Of a stretch of DNA of 64,000 nucleotides, positions 19,401 to 28,092 are shown piece after piece; position 1 is the first letter of the stretch, and every line of letters starts with the position of its first letter. Location: NCBI GenBank assembly GCA_963844315.1, contig CAWJOC010000006.1:1-64000 (forward strand), given 5' to 3'. Both the position numbers and the translations under genes were made by a program. The notes under the pieces are model-generated. The model did no database searches. It saw only the letters and a list, made by a program, of their open reading frames with translations, and was not told the DNA's origin. Source of the DNA: CAWAVN01 sp963844315. GTDB taxonomy: Bacteria; Planctomycetota; Planctomycetia; Planctomycetales; Planctomycetaceae.

Positions 19401-21453
19401 CGACGACGACGTTTCCACCAGCGTGGTCGTCGCACCCGGCCCGGAAGCCGCTGCAAATTCACTGCCGGCAGGATATGCCTCCGTGTTCATTCAAAAGTCG
19501 GGAACCGCGCTTTTGACGGAGAGATATGCCGTCAAGTTGCCGCGCCAAAATGGTGCGGACGGTGCGGAGACCTTTCCCTTTTTGATCCCTGGTTCCCCGA
19601 TGGGTTCCGATTTGGAGAGTTCCACTTTGCGGGCAACGGCGCTCTTTCGCGGGCATCAGTTCGCCGAGCCTTTCCAACTTTTGGCAATGGCGGGGACCCA
19701 GGTTTCTGTCATTCCCCAGTCGTATGACACGGCCCAGATTACCGTGAAGACGTTTTTGAACCGCCGGTCTTCCATCGTGTTCATCCTGGATTCGTCCGCG
19801 ACGATGAATGATCCGATTCCCCGCGAAAACACCGAGGGCAGCGTGCGAAAGCTGGATGCGGCCCGTTCGGCTCTCAAAAGCATGCTCGAGGAAATCGCGC
19901 TCTTGCCCCGGACGCACGTGGGGGTTTTCTTTTATGGCCATCGCGTGGGGAACCGCCCGGACGCTGTGGGCATTTTGGAACGCCAAGAAGCGTACAAGCT
20001 CAAATATCCCTTTGAAGAGGCCATAAAACCCTACGAAGATGTGGAGCGGGTCTTGGAGTTGGGCCGCTTCAGCAGCGTGTTCGCGGGCCAACTCGAAGAG
20101 CGCATGGACGTCCTCAAGCCCTGGGGAGAAACGCCGCTGTACCTGGCGATCACGGAGGCGATTGCCGAGTTCGAGGATGACGACCCTGACTCCGAAAAAC
20201 ACATTGTCGTTGTCACGGATGGCCTCAATTACCAATTCAATCCCTCCCAAGCGGCCAACAAGGCGGTGAGTGATGTCCTGGCGTCGGTTCGCGGCAAGAG
20301 GATTCGCATTCACATCGTCGGCTTGGGGATTTCCGAACAAGATGCCGCGACCGCCCAGCGGGAGTTTGGCCAGATCGCCAGGGCGACCGAAGGAAAATAC
20401 GTCGCCGTAGACCGGGCCTCGCGGTTGATCGACTCGATCAAAACCGTGCTCGAGCCGCGCGAATATGCCGTCACGAGCGAAGACGGCGAAACCCGAGAGG
20501 CCAAAGTCCGGCAATCCATCACGGTTCCCGCCGACCCGTTCCGCCCCCGCGAATACCGCGTGGAATTGGGCACGCTGGAAACGATGGTCCCGGTGGAAGG
20601 CGGCGAAGCCATCGAACTGGTGGTCAGCAGTGCCGAGGACAAACTCGAATGCGTCAGGTACGAAGACAATTCGCCCCGGTTTGTTCCGTTGATTGTGGGC
20701 ACGCCGGCCCGATCATCCGGCTACGAACTCGGAATCCATCAGGCGAAGTTCTTTCCCAATGGGGTGCGGTTTGAAGTTTCACTCCAAAACGTGAACCGCC
20801 TGGTCCCTCCCCGGCCCCAGGAAATCTGGATGGAGGTCGTGCCAAAATCAGGTTCGGTGACAGGAAACCTGACCGGCGGCGGGAAAACCTATCCGCGGTA
20901 CGTGTTCTACGATGCCCAGTTCACGCCCGATTGTCCCGTGCCCGTCCTCACATGGGTGGCGGAAGATTGGCCCGCCGAAGCCCCGTTCGCGGAGATCCGC
21001 TTCTGGTGCAATTTCCGCTCGACGGAGCCTGGGGAAGTTGTTGCCTGGGAAGACATCGCCAATCGCCCGTTTGCCCAGCGGGTTGATGTTCCCATTCCGG
21101 GGGTGCCGGGGATCACCTGGCAACTCAGCCAGCGAGGCAACCGCGTGGGGATCGTGGAACGGCACTCCGTCAATTCGCCCGGCATCAATGCGCTCAAGGT
21201 TGATTTGTTCTCGAGAGCCAAGCCGGTTCGCATCGTCCGGAGGTTCGATGAGAAAGCGGGCCTGGTCAGCCATTCTTTCGAATTCCAACCTGCGGACGTG
21301 GAGCAATTCGGCGTTGGGGACAAACCGCAAATCCGGTTCACGACCCGGACGGAAATCCACGCCGATTCCTATCGTCTGGATGAGGCGGTACTGATTGAAA
21401 TCGGCGAAGCCAGCGACGTGATCCAACCGCATCCGGTCCTCATGGCTCCCTAA
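16458..21453 (+). CDS. Giant membrane-anchored pseudo-caspase protein with vWA domain
   Basis: About 1664 residues after bridging a frame change near 17700 and a compensating pair near 18985 and 19115. One membrane segment is at about residues 55-80 (LLLLGILLAGLGFLGWFVVH). The caspase-like domain keeps the His motif (VMIYLSLHGVTD) but the Cys position reads ILDSSRMP, so Ser replaces the nucleophile. It continues with VFGHYLRSGLAGEAD and VSLHELRDYL. A helical region resembles that of the paralogue at 9383. From about 19770 to 20420 there is a vWA domain with MIDAS-like motif IVFILDSSATMND and HIVVVTDGLN, giving metal-dependent adhesion or complex assembly. A beta-rich tail follows. It converges with the kinase gene. 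Confidence 0.75.
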
Positions 21454-21460
21454 TCCGAAA

Positions 21461-21596
21461 TTCAGTCGTTCCAAAACAAGTCGTGAGAATAGGCTTGCTT
21501 AACGGAGCCGCGCACGAAGTAAGCGGTTTTGTGTTGACTGAATCTTTTGAAACCGCTTACTTCGTGCGCGGCTCTCCTGCTTTTGGAACGACTGAA
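21461..21596. terminator. Nested inverted repeat, likely bidirectional terminator
   Basis: An outer 16-base repeat (ttcagtcgttccaaaa / ttttggaacgactgaa) encloses an inner ~24-base repeat (gagccgcgcacgaagtaagc at 21505 on, and its complement ending 21574). The element exactly fills the 147 bases between two convergent genes, the vWA giant gene and the kinase. A stem of this strength between stops should stop transcription from both sides. Its outer repeat also makes it look like a small mobile element. Confidence 0.75.
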
Positions 21597-21600
21597 ATGG

Positions 21601-22617
21601 TCAATATCCCTGGCTGATGAGCAAGATCAGCAATAACAGCGCAATCACAATTGCCAGCCAGTATTTTGCGAGCAGGCGTTGGAGCTTAATGCCCTGACTG
21701 CTTCGGGGCGGGGCAGCGGGGCTGACCGCTAACGGGGATGGGGATTCTTGCTTGGGAGGAGTGGGGCTTGGTTTGGGGGCGTCCAACAGCGCCAGAAATT
21801 CCTCGCTGCTGGCGGGGCGGTCCTTGGGGCGTTTTTGGAGCGACTTGGTGATGGCCGTGCCCAGAGGAGTTCCCGCGATGGAATTCGGCAGCGGTGGCAC
21901 GGGGGCGCTCGAGTGCATAATCATGACCTGGACGGGATTATTGCTGTGGTAAGGCACGCGCCCGGTGATCGCTTCAAAGAGCACGACTCCCAGCGAATAG
22001 AAATCGCTGGCCGGGGTCAAATCCTCTCCCTCCACTTGTTCGGGACTCATGTAGTCCACGGTTCCCAAGGTGGTGCCGGTCATCGTCAGCCTGCCGAGTG
22101 ACGCCAGGTCAGATTCCTGATTGACGGCTTTAGCGATCCCAAAATCGAAGATTTTGACCCGGAACTCATTCGGAACCTCCCCCAGCGAGAGGACGAGGTT
22201 TTCGGGTTTCAAATCGCGGTGGATTATGCCCTTGGCGTGGGCTTCCTTTAAGGCCGAGAGCACTTGCCGGGCGATATTCTGAACCATTTCGACCGGAAGC
22301 CGGTCTTGGAATTTGAGCACCTTGGCCAAGGATTGGCCTTTGACGTATTCCATTAAAAGATACGGTTTGCCGTCCGAGGCGAGGCCATACTTTTCCACCT
22401 TCACGATGGAGGGGTGATTGAAACGCTGGCAGTATTCGCCTTCCCGCTCGAACCGTTTGCGGATGGTGGCATCGTTTTCCGCCCAGGGCAAAAGCAGTTT
22501 CAAGGCAAAGAGTTTCTGGGTCTCGACATCCTCCACGCGGTACACGATGCCATAAGACCCCCGACCGATCTCTTCGATGATCTCGTATTGTCCTTCAAAA
22601 ATCTGCCCCGGACCCAT
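21601..22617 (-). CDS. Serine/threonine protein kinase with C-terminal membrane anchor
   Basis: 338 residues, intact. All kinase motifs are seen: glycine loop IGRGSYGIVY (17-26), catalytic Lys40 in FALKLL, HRDLKPEN (133-140), DFG at 158-160, and MSPEQVEGEDLTPASDFYSL. A Pro/Ser-rich linker follows, then one C-terminal membrane segment (WLAIVIALLLLILLI), so the kinase domain faces the cytosol. Lying last in the type VI secretion locus beside an FHA gene, it is the likely PpkA-type kinase of a threonine-phosphorylation pathway that switches the secretion machine on. No partner phosphatase (PppA) is seen. The pairing with secretion is inferred from position. Confidence 0.93.
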   Translation of the reverse strand: MGPGQIFEGQYEIIEEIGRGSYGIVYRVEDVETQKLFALKLLLPWAENDATIRKRFEREGEYCQRFNHPSIVKVEKYGLASDGKPYLLMEYVKGQSLAKVLKFQDRLPVEMVQNIARQVLSALKEAHAKGIIHRDLKPENLVLSLGEVPNEFRVKIFDFGIAKAVNQESDLASLGRLTMTGTTLGTVDYMSPEQVEGEDLTPASDFYSLGVVLFEAITGRVPYHSNNPVQVMIMHSSAPVPPLPNSIAGTPLGTAITKSLQKRPKDRPASSEEFLALLDAPKPSPTPPKQESPSPLAVSPAAPPRSSQGIKLQRLLAKYWLAIVIALLLLILLISQGY

Positions 22618-22812
22618 ATTGGTTACTCAACATCCCCTGAGATGCCCTCAAAAGAGAGCCATCTTTGAATTATGAATCGCTAATCTCTCTGGATAAGTGA
22701 TAACACGCCCGGCAGGACTTGAAAAGCCGCCGCGTTCTCGCATTGAGGAAGTTCCCGGTTCGGAAGGCCCAGCGCGACTTGGAATCTGTCCCATAAGGCT
22801 TATTTATATCTG

Positions 22813-22889
22813 GTGTGCCACGGCTCTGTGAGCCGTGCGAGGAAGGAAACGTCTTCCTATTTCGCACGGCTCACAGAGCCGTGGCACAC
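22813..22889. repeat. 77-bp inverted repeat between kinase and FHA genes
   Basis: Left arm gtgtgccacggctctgtgag (22813 on, ~28 bases) pairs perfectly with the right arm ending at 22889. Each arm is itself a palindrome (cacggctctgtgagccgtg). It belongs to the same gtgccac type as the repeats at 7149 and 51489. It lies in the 318-base gap between two same-strand genes, so it may reduce read-through from the FHA gene into the kinase gene. Confidence 0.85.
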
Positions 22890-22935
22890 TTGCCTTGACC
22901 TCCCAGAAGGTAAAGACCGCCTATGGGATCGTTTC

Positions 22936-23852
22936 TTAGCGTTCGGGGACAAGCTCATCGGCTAGGGCCAAAAACTGGCGATGCCGTTCCGGGACTTCAA
23001 TGGCGGGACCGGTGGCGGCGGCCATGAGCAGCGCCGCGGAGGCGGCCACTGCAGTGAGATGTTCCGCCGGGGGCACGACTTCCGTGTCAGGGGGGGCTAG
23101 GCTCCCCCCGCTCCAAAACACCGTCATCGCGGCCCAGGCGGCGGAGGTTTCGTAATTTACCGTCCTTGCCGCCGCTTCCGCGTTTCGGCGGTTTTCTTCC
23201 GTGGGGTCGGCCAGCCACTTGTCCACGGCATCGAGTGCCCGTTGATTCTGCTCTTGCTTGCGCGAAGAATCCGGCATCAACCGCACGCAATGCAGTGCCC
23301 ACCAAATGGCCTGGCGTTTGGGAAGCGTCTGGGCTTTGAAGCGGATCGCATCCACCAGCAAATCCCGCTCGATGAGCTTCGCCAGAAATTGGCCCGCGAA
23401 AATCTGCGGGTTTTCCGTCAACAGGGCTTCGGACGCTTCATCCAATTCCAAAACTTCACAATACTCGGCCGCATTGCGCCAGAGCTTGCCGGGAGAGGAG
23501 CGGCGGAGCCAACCGATGCGGGAATGGCCGATTCCGATTCCCCGAAGCCCTCCTGTGGATCCATGCGGACTTGAAATTTCGTCTGCCCGGCGACGATTTC
23601 CATGCCATGCCTTAGCTGATATTCCACGATGGGTTGCCCATTCACGAAGGTGCCCGAAGCGGTATTCAGATCGCGGATCAGGCAATGGTCCGCTCGGCAA
23701 TCCACGGCGAAATGCACCTCCGCCATTTGGGAGTCCTGCGGAAACGTAAAGTCCGCCCATTCCGTGCGGCCGACCTCCGCGCGCTGGCCCGCCTTCAGAA
23801 AAATGATCCGGCCCGCCAAAGGTCCGCTTTTCACTTGCAAAGTGACTTGCAT
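22936..23852 (-). CDS. FHA domain protein with conserved C-terminal helical domain
   Basis: About 305 residues with a frame change near 23500. The first ~95 residues are an FHA domain: AEVGRTEWADFTFPQDSQMA, then HFAVDCRADHCLIRDLNTAS and GTFVNGQPI, with the Gly-Arg, Ser/Asn and NG positions that read phosphothreonine. After a loose linker the C-terminal ~180 residues are helical (LLTENPQIFAGQFLAKLIER, RQAIWWALHCVRLMPD, and ...ATGPAIEVPERHRQFLALAD). That part looks like the DUF6931-type domain found with FHA proteins in planctomycete and proteobacterial secretion loci; the family number is from memory. It probably binds the phosphorylated target of the adjacent kinase. Confidence 0.82.
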
Positions 23853-23901
23853 CGCCCGCCCGTCTTCGCCTTCATGTTAGTTCTCAAACTGAAAGAGGAT
23901 T

Positions 23902-24092
23902 AACCACGAAAGACACGAACCACACGAAAAAGGCAGAGGAAAGGAACTCTTATCTTCGCTAATAAAACGCTAATCAAAAGTCTTTATTGAAACTGATGAG
24001 TGAAGATTCGTGTTCCTTGAGTTCAGATCGCTCCTCAAAAACCGGGGAATCTCTTTTGTCTTTTTTCGTGTCATTCGTGTGTTTCGTGGTTC
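23902..24092. mobile_element. MITE-like element with aaccacgaa terminal inverted repeats
   Basis: About 190 bases with ~31-base imperfect terminal repeats (aaccacgaaagacacgaacc on the left, ttcgtgtgtttcgtggtt on the right) and an AT-rich core containing atcttcgctaataaaacgct. No coding capacity. A related element lies at 30907-31080, and the right end recurs exactly at 26689-26717. It separates the FHA gene from vgrG. Confidence 0.75.
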
Positions 24093-24110
24093 AAATCCTG
24101 ACATCTAGAG

Positions 24111-26231
24111 TTAGTTGATCATCACCACGCCGCCTTGGATTTGCACCATGCCGGAGCCGTTGATTTGAGTGATGGGGCCTTTCACCGCGACTTGGGCGCT
24201 GCCTTGGATGGTGACCATCACCCCCTTGATCGTGATTCCCGACTGGTCGATCTTGATGCTGTTCGCGCCGACCTTGAGTTCGATGGCCTGCATGGCGTCG
24301 GTCGTGCTCGAACCCGCGTTGAGTTTGGTGGTCTGGTTTCCCATCTTGATCGTGAGCGTATCATTGCCCATGCTGATTTCGACTTCGCGGTTGCCCTGGG
24401 CGACCTTGTGAGTGTCGTTGCCCGTGGAGACGGTCACCGTGCGATTGCCCTGGCCGACTTCCAGGGATTCATTCCCTTTGGTGATCGTGTAAGTTCTGTT
24501 GCCTTTCTCGACGGTGAGTTTCTCGTCGCCTTCCTTGACGGTCGCGGTCCGGTTCTTCCAGATGGTCATGGTCTGGCTGCCATCGGCGGAATTGCTGTTT
24601 CCCACGGTCAAGGTCTGGTTGTTGTGGATCTCAATCGTCTGGTCGCCTTTCTCTTTTTTCTCGAAGCCGACTTTGAGCGTGTCATCATTCTCCACAACCC
24701 GGTTGAAATTCTTCTCTGCGTGGAAATAGACTTCCTCCTCGCCTTTTTTATCCTCGAATCGCAGCTCGTTGAAGTTTTCGGTTGTGCCTTGCTTGGTGCT
24801 TCGGGACTTGAGGCCCGATTGCGTTTGATTGTCGGGAAGATCGTAAGGCGGCATCAGGTCGGCATTATACACCCGGCCCGTGATGATGGGCTGGTCGGGG
24901 TCGCCTTCCAGGAAATCCACGATGACTTCCTGCCCGATGCGGGGAATGTGCATCGCCCCCCATTTTTTGCCCGCCCAGACCTGGGCCACGCGAATCCAGC
25001 AGGAGCTGTTTTCATCGCTTTTGCCGTAGCGGTCCCAATGGAACTGGACTTTGACCCGGCCATACTTGTCCGTCCAGATTTCTTCGCCGCTCTTGCCGAC
25101 GACCACGGCGGTCTGCGGCCCTTGCACAAAGGGCTTTCGCGTCCTTTGCACGGGGCGAAACGGCGTTTTGCCCGGTATGGCGATGATCTCGCAGACAAAG
25201 GGCTTGTCCTTTTTTTCCGAAGCCTGTGATTGCAGGTCGTGGGACGAGAGCACGTAATTGGCCGAGGTGATGAGGTACTCGATGTTCTGGTCCTCGCGGG
25301 AAAACTGCTCCAGGGTGAATAAATACCCCGTCGCCAGGCCCCGCGCATTGCCTTGCCCATTGTGCTCGGCCACTTGGGCCCGGTGTTCCTCCAGGCGGAC
25401 CTTGGAATAGGTATCGCCGTCCGATTTTTGCAGGTATTCCCCCGGATAGTCGAAGACTTCGTACTGTCCATTGGTTTTCGTATCGACGGCTTTGACCAAG
25501 CTTTCCAAATCCGCCTTGGGCTTCTCGAAGTCGTATTCGGTCAGGACGACTTTGTCCGACTGGAACTTCTGCGCGAAGCTCCAGCCAAACAGGTGCTCCT
25601 TCTCGCGGACATCCTGCTCGATCGGCGGATAATAGGGAACGGTCTCGTAACCGGGAAACTTGGCATGAGAGTTCGCGGAATCCGACAAGATCAGAACGTG
25701 CTTGTTTTCCTTGTGCGTGAAGTAGTAATAGATGCCCTCTTGCTCCATCAAGCGGGACAGAAAATGAAAGTCGGATTCGCGGTATTGCACGCAGTAATCC
25801 CAAGTGCGGTACGTTCCCGAAAGCGCGTTTTTGTAATCCGTCAATCCGCAGTCCTTCAAAACCTCCGTGATAATCTCCGGTACGGTCTTCTCTTGAAAGA
25901 TCCGGCAATCGGAAGTGTAGGACAAGAGCCAGAACTCCGGCTTGATCAGAATCCGGTAAAGCTCCAACTTGCCCACCGCCCCGGCATGGCCGAACTCGTG
26001 GCGATGCCGTGAAAGTAGCGGCTCTCTCCGTCGGGCAATGTGACGGTCACGGTCAACGGTTTGCCGACGAGATCCTCCAGCTTGATCTCGGCATCCTCGC
26101 TCAGAACTTCCAAATGGTACTCGAACGGCTGCCCCAAGGCTTCCCGCGCCTTCCATGCGGTAAAACAGCAGCTTGTCCTTTCCGAAAGGGGTCGTGACTT
26201 GGAACTCAAGGTTGTCCTGGATGTAAGGCAT
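24111..26231 (-). CDS. vgrG: Type VI secretion spike protein VgrG/TssI
   Basis: 706 codons with a compensating pair of frame changes near 26150 and 26000. The N-terminal gp27-like region (PFEYHLEVLSEDAEIKLEDL, GKPLTVTV, ESDFHFLSRLMEQEGIYYYF) and the OB-fold/gp5 region (GEEIWTDKYGRVKVQFHWDR, MHIPRIGQEVIVDFLEGDP, PIITGRVYNADLMPPY) are complete. From about 24290 to 24600 the needle is made of repeated GN-x-T-x-TV-x-GN units. The end (GSAQVAVKGPITQINGSGMV) is a plain beta-helix with no extra effector domain, so cargo must be loaded separately or through PAAR. It forms the tip that pierces the target membrane. Confidence 0.95.
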   Translation of the reverse strand: MPYIQDNLEFQVTTPFGKDKLLFYRMEGAGSLGAAVRVPFGSSERGCRDQAGGSRRQTVDRDRHIARRREPLLSRHRHEFGHAGAVGKLELYRILIKPEFWLLSYTSDCRIFQEKTVPEIITEVLKDCGLTDYKNALSGTYRTWDYCVQYRESDFHFLSRLMEQEGIYYYFTHKENKHVLILSDSANSHAKFPGYETVPYYPPIEQDVREKEHLFGWSFAQKFQSDKVVLTEYDFEKPKADLESLVKAVDTKTNGQYEVFDYPGEYLQKSDGDTYSKVRLEEHRAQVAEHNGQGNARGLATGYLFTLEQFSREDQNIEYLITSANYVLSSHDLQSQASEKKDKPFVCEIIAIPGKTPFRPVQRTRKPFVQGPQTAVVVGKSGEEIWTDKYGRVKVQFHWDRYGKSDENSSCWIRVAQVWAGKKWGAMHIPRIGQEVIVDFLEGDPDQPIITGRVYNADLMPPYDLPDNQTQSGLKSRSTKQGTTENFNELRFEDKKGEEEVYFHAEKNFNRVVENDDTLKVGFEKKEKGDQTIEIHNNQTLTVGNSNSADGSQTMTIWKNRTATVKEGDEKLTVEKGNRTYTITKGNESLEVGQGNRTVTVSTGNDTHKVAQGNREVEISMGNDTLTIKMGNQTTKLNAGSSTTDAMQAIELKVGANSIKIDQSGITIKGVMVTIQGSAQVAVKGPITQINGSGMVQIQGGVVMIN

Positions 26232-26319
26232 GAGGCGATGCTTTTCCTGGTTTTAAGCCGCTTGGGGAATTCCACCTGGCGCGGCATTCCGCAACAACCA
26301 AAATGAAGAAGTCTCTTGG

Positions 26320-26538
26320 TTTTTACCGCGAAGCGGTTTCACTCCAAAGCCCAGGGTCAGCAGCGCAGCCGCGCCACCCTGGGAATGAGATCAAAAACAA
26401 TATCTACCCCAAAGGGGTTGCACAACTCGTTTTGTGTAACGCTTTCAGCGTAAAGACATCTGATGGGGATCGCCGTCCCAGGGTGCGCGACTTCGTCGCG
26501 ACCCTGGGCTTTGGAATATAACGCCTTCGGCGTAAAAA
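26320..26538. repeat. ~219-bp long imperfect inverted repeat with cccagggt arms
   Basis: The left arm (26320-26384, ttttaccgcgaagcggtttc then cccagggtcagcagcgc) and the right arm (26476-26538, tcccagggtgcgcgacttcg then gccttcggcgtaaaaa) pair over ~62 bases with several mismatches. Each arm contains its own small palindromes, and the loop has more (cgctttcagcg). It has no coding potential. It occupies much of the 506-base gap between the vgrG start and the candidate effector stop. Confidence 0.75.
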
Positions 26539-26574
26539 CTCGTCAGCAATCCATAACAACGATTTGACCAAGAA

Positions 26575-26717
26575 GCAAAAATTTGACCGTGCGCTTCATG
26601 AAGCACACGAAAAACTCAAGAGGACCACGGATTGCTCGGATTGGGTTATTCCTTTCTTTGTCTTGTTCTCTGCCTAATGACTACTTAATTTCGTGTCATT
26701 CGTGTGTTTCGTGGTTC
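26575..26717. repeat. Partial MITE-like element (aaccacgaa family)
   Basis: The right end, 26689-26717 (tttcgtgtcattcgtgtgtt then tcgtggttc), is identical over 29 bases to 24063-24091. The left side is degenerate (caagaggaccacggattgct near 26610). It looks like a decayed copy of the 23902 element, inserted beside the cccagggt repeat. Confidence 0.55.
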
Positions 26718-26737
26718 CTCGCTTATCGTTTGCTCAT

Positions 26738-27855
26738 TTAGAACGGCAGCTTGTTGAAAATGGGAGGCGAGCCGATGTTCTCATCGGAAAAATCGGATTC
26801 AAAGGTCATAATCTCATCCATGGCCGTGCGGTTGTTGGACGAGGTGTCGTGATCGAAAACATTTTCGTTGTCCCGGAATCATTCTGATTCCAGCCCATGC
26901 TCAAATCCACGACCGTTCCATTGGTGCTCGTCGTGGGACCGCACGTGTGCCAATAGACCGTGATTTTCTTTTGGCCTTTGGGAATCACCGGGCCGGTATT
27001 TTTCTCCTTGGTCGCCGCGCCGAACTTGGGGCCGCCCGTCGGGGAGAACGGGGACGACTTGGCTCTCCAATCGTGAACGTTCCCGCTCTGGTCCATGCCG
27101 TGTTTAATGCCTTTCGCCATGCGGTCCGTTGGAGCGGAGCCTTCGCACCCCACCAATAATCCGCCTGGCTCGGTCTTGGTTGGTTCGTAATACAAGATGT
27201 AAAGGTGGCCATGCTGGCCATCGGCTGCGATCGTGTTTCCCGACCACGGGTTGGTGTTGCCTTCGCCTCCCAAAGCGACGTTCATGCCGAAGTGCATGCC
27301 TCTGTTTCTTGCGGTTTTCATGAACCCGCCCACGTTGCCGATCCCCTCTTTGAGGTGCAACTTCCGATGGTCGCGAAGGTCCAATGGAGTTGTCCGCTGA
27401 GTCAGGGAATGCGTGGCCGCCCCGCGGGACTCCGGATTCTTCCAGAACCAATTCCAGAACTTGTGTTTGTCGGAATCCTTGCTGGAGGCGGCCTTGGGCA
27501 ATTGAATAATGATCCGCCCACCATGGGAAAGGGCGGTGGCAATCGGGGCCGACCATCTTTGATAGTTGCCATTCCGATAGACGTAGAGTTGTCCAAAATA
27601 CAAAACGGCAAATAACCGTCTCAAGACGGCTTGAGATTCGCCGCTGGATTTTGTGATGGCACCGTACCACATCGCCGCGTCTTGTTTGATGACTTCATCC
27701 TCATAGCAGCCATGCTGTTCCTTGGCGGTTCGTTCCAGGTCCGTCTTCCAATCCGTAAGTGCGGATCGGAGCTTCTTGGAATCTTGCCCCAAACTGTTTG
27801 TCTGTTTGGATTGAAACAGATCGTCATAAGCCTGCTTCGCATCAATGGTAGGCAT
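26738..27855 (-). CDS. Unrecognised protein between clpV and vgrG; candidate type VI effector
   Basis: About 372 residues, one frame change near 26855; the joined end reads TAMDEIMTFESDFSDENIGS and stops at 26738. The start is the ATG at 27855 (MPTIDAKQAYDDLFQSKQ), preceded by gaggag. There is no signal peptide or membrane segment. An N-terminal helical part (residues 1-60) precedes a globular domain with Gly, His and Trp-rich stretches: RNRGMHFGMNVALGGEG, NTNPWSGNTIAADGQHGHLY, and GGLLVGCEGSAPTDRMAKGI. These His-containing motifs could form an active site. Genes in this position next to vgrG often encode secreted effectors. I do not recognise the family, and no immunity gene is obvious beside it. 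Confidence 0.6.
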
Positions 27856-27977
27856 TGGAAGTCTCCTCAAAGGTGTAATCGGGAATGGTTTCGTCCCCCA
27901 GAAAGACTTTCACTGGCCCGAAGCGTCAGTTTTGAAGTTGCGTTTTTCCGGAATCGCGAAGCGATGGCAGCATGTAG

Positions 27978-27998
27978 CCGTGGGCGTCAGCCCACGGG
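27978..27998. repeat. Short hairpin ccgtgggc-gtca-gcccacgg
   Basis: A perfect 8-base stem with a GTCA-type loop, followed by tail sequences that are themselves palindromic (ccgcgaagcgg near 28025). It lies between the stop of clpV (28093) and the start of the candidate effector (27855), so it may act as a terminator or processing site. Confidence 0.6.
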
Positions 27999-28092
27999 AA
28001 ATGGTTAGAACAGGCCTCTTGAGCCGCGAAGCGGCGCTAGCAATTCACGCCACCGTTTGCTGCCTGAGCTTCGCGGTTGTGAACACTCCACG

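Noticed and set aside
24290..24600. Regular short repeats suggesting a CRISPR array
   Set aside because: They are in-frame protein repeats of the VgrG needle with no constant repeat-spacer lengths.
24135..25229. 364-codon open frame opposite vgrG
   Set aside because: Mirror of the periodic VgrG needle repeats, which gives regular Asp/Val/His text.
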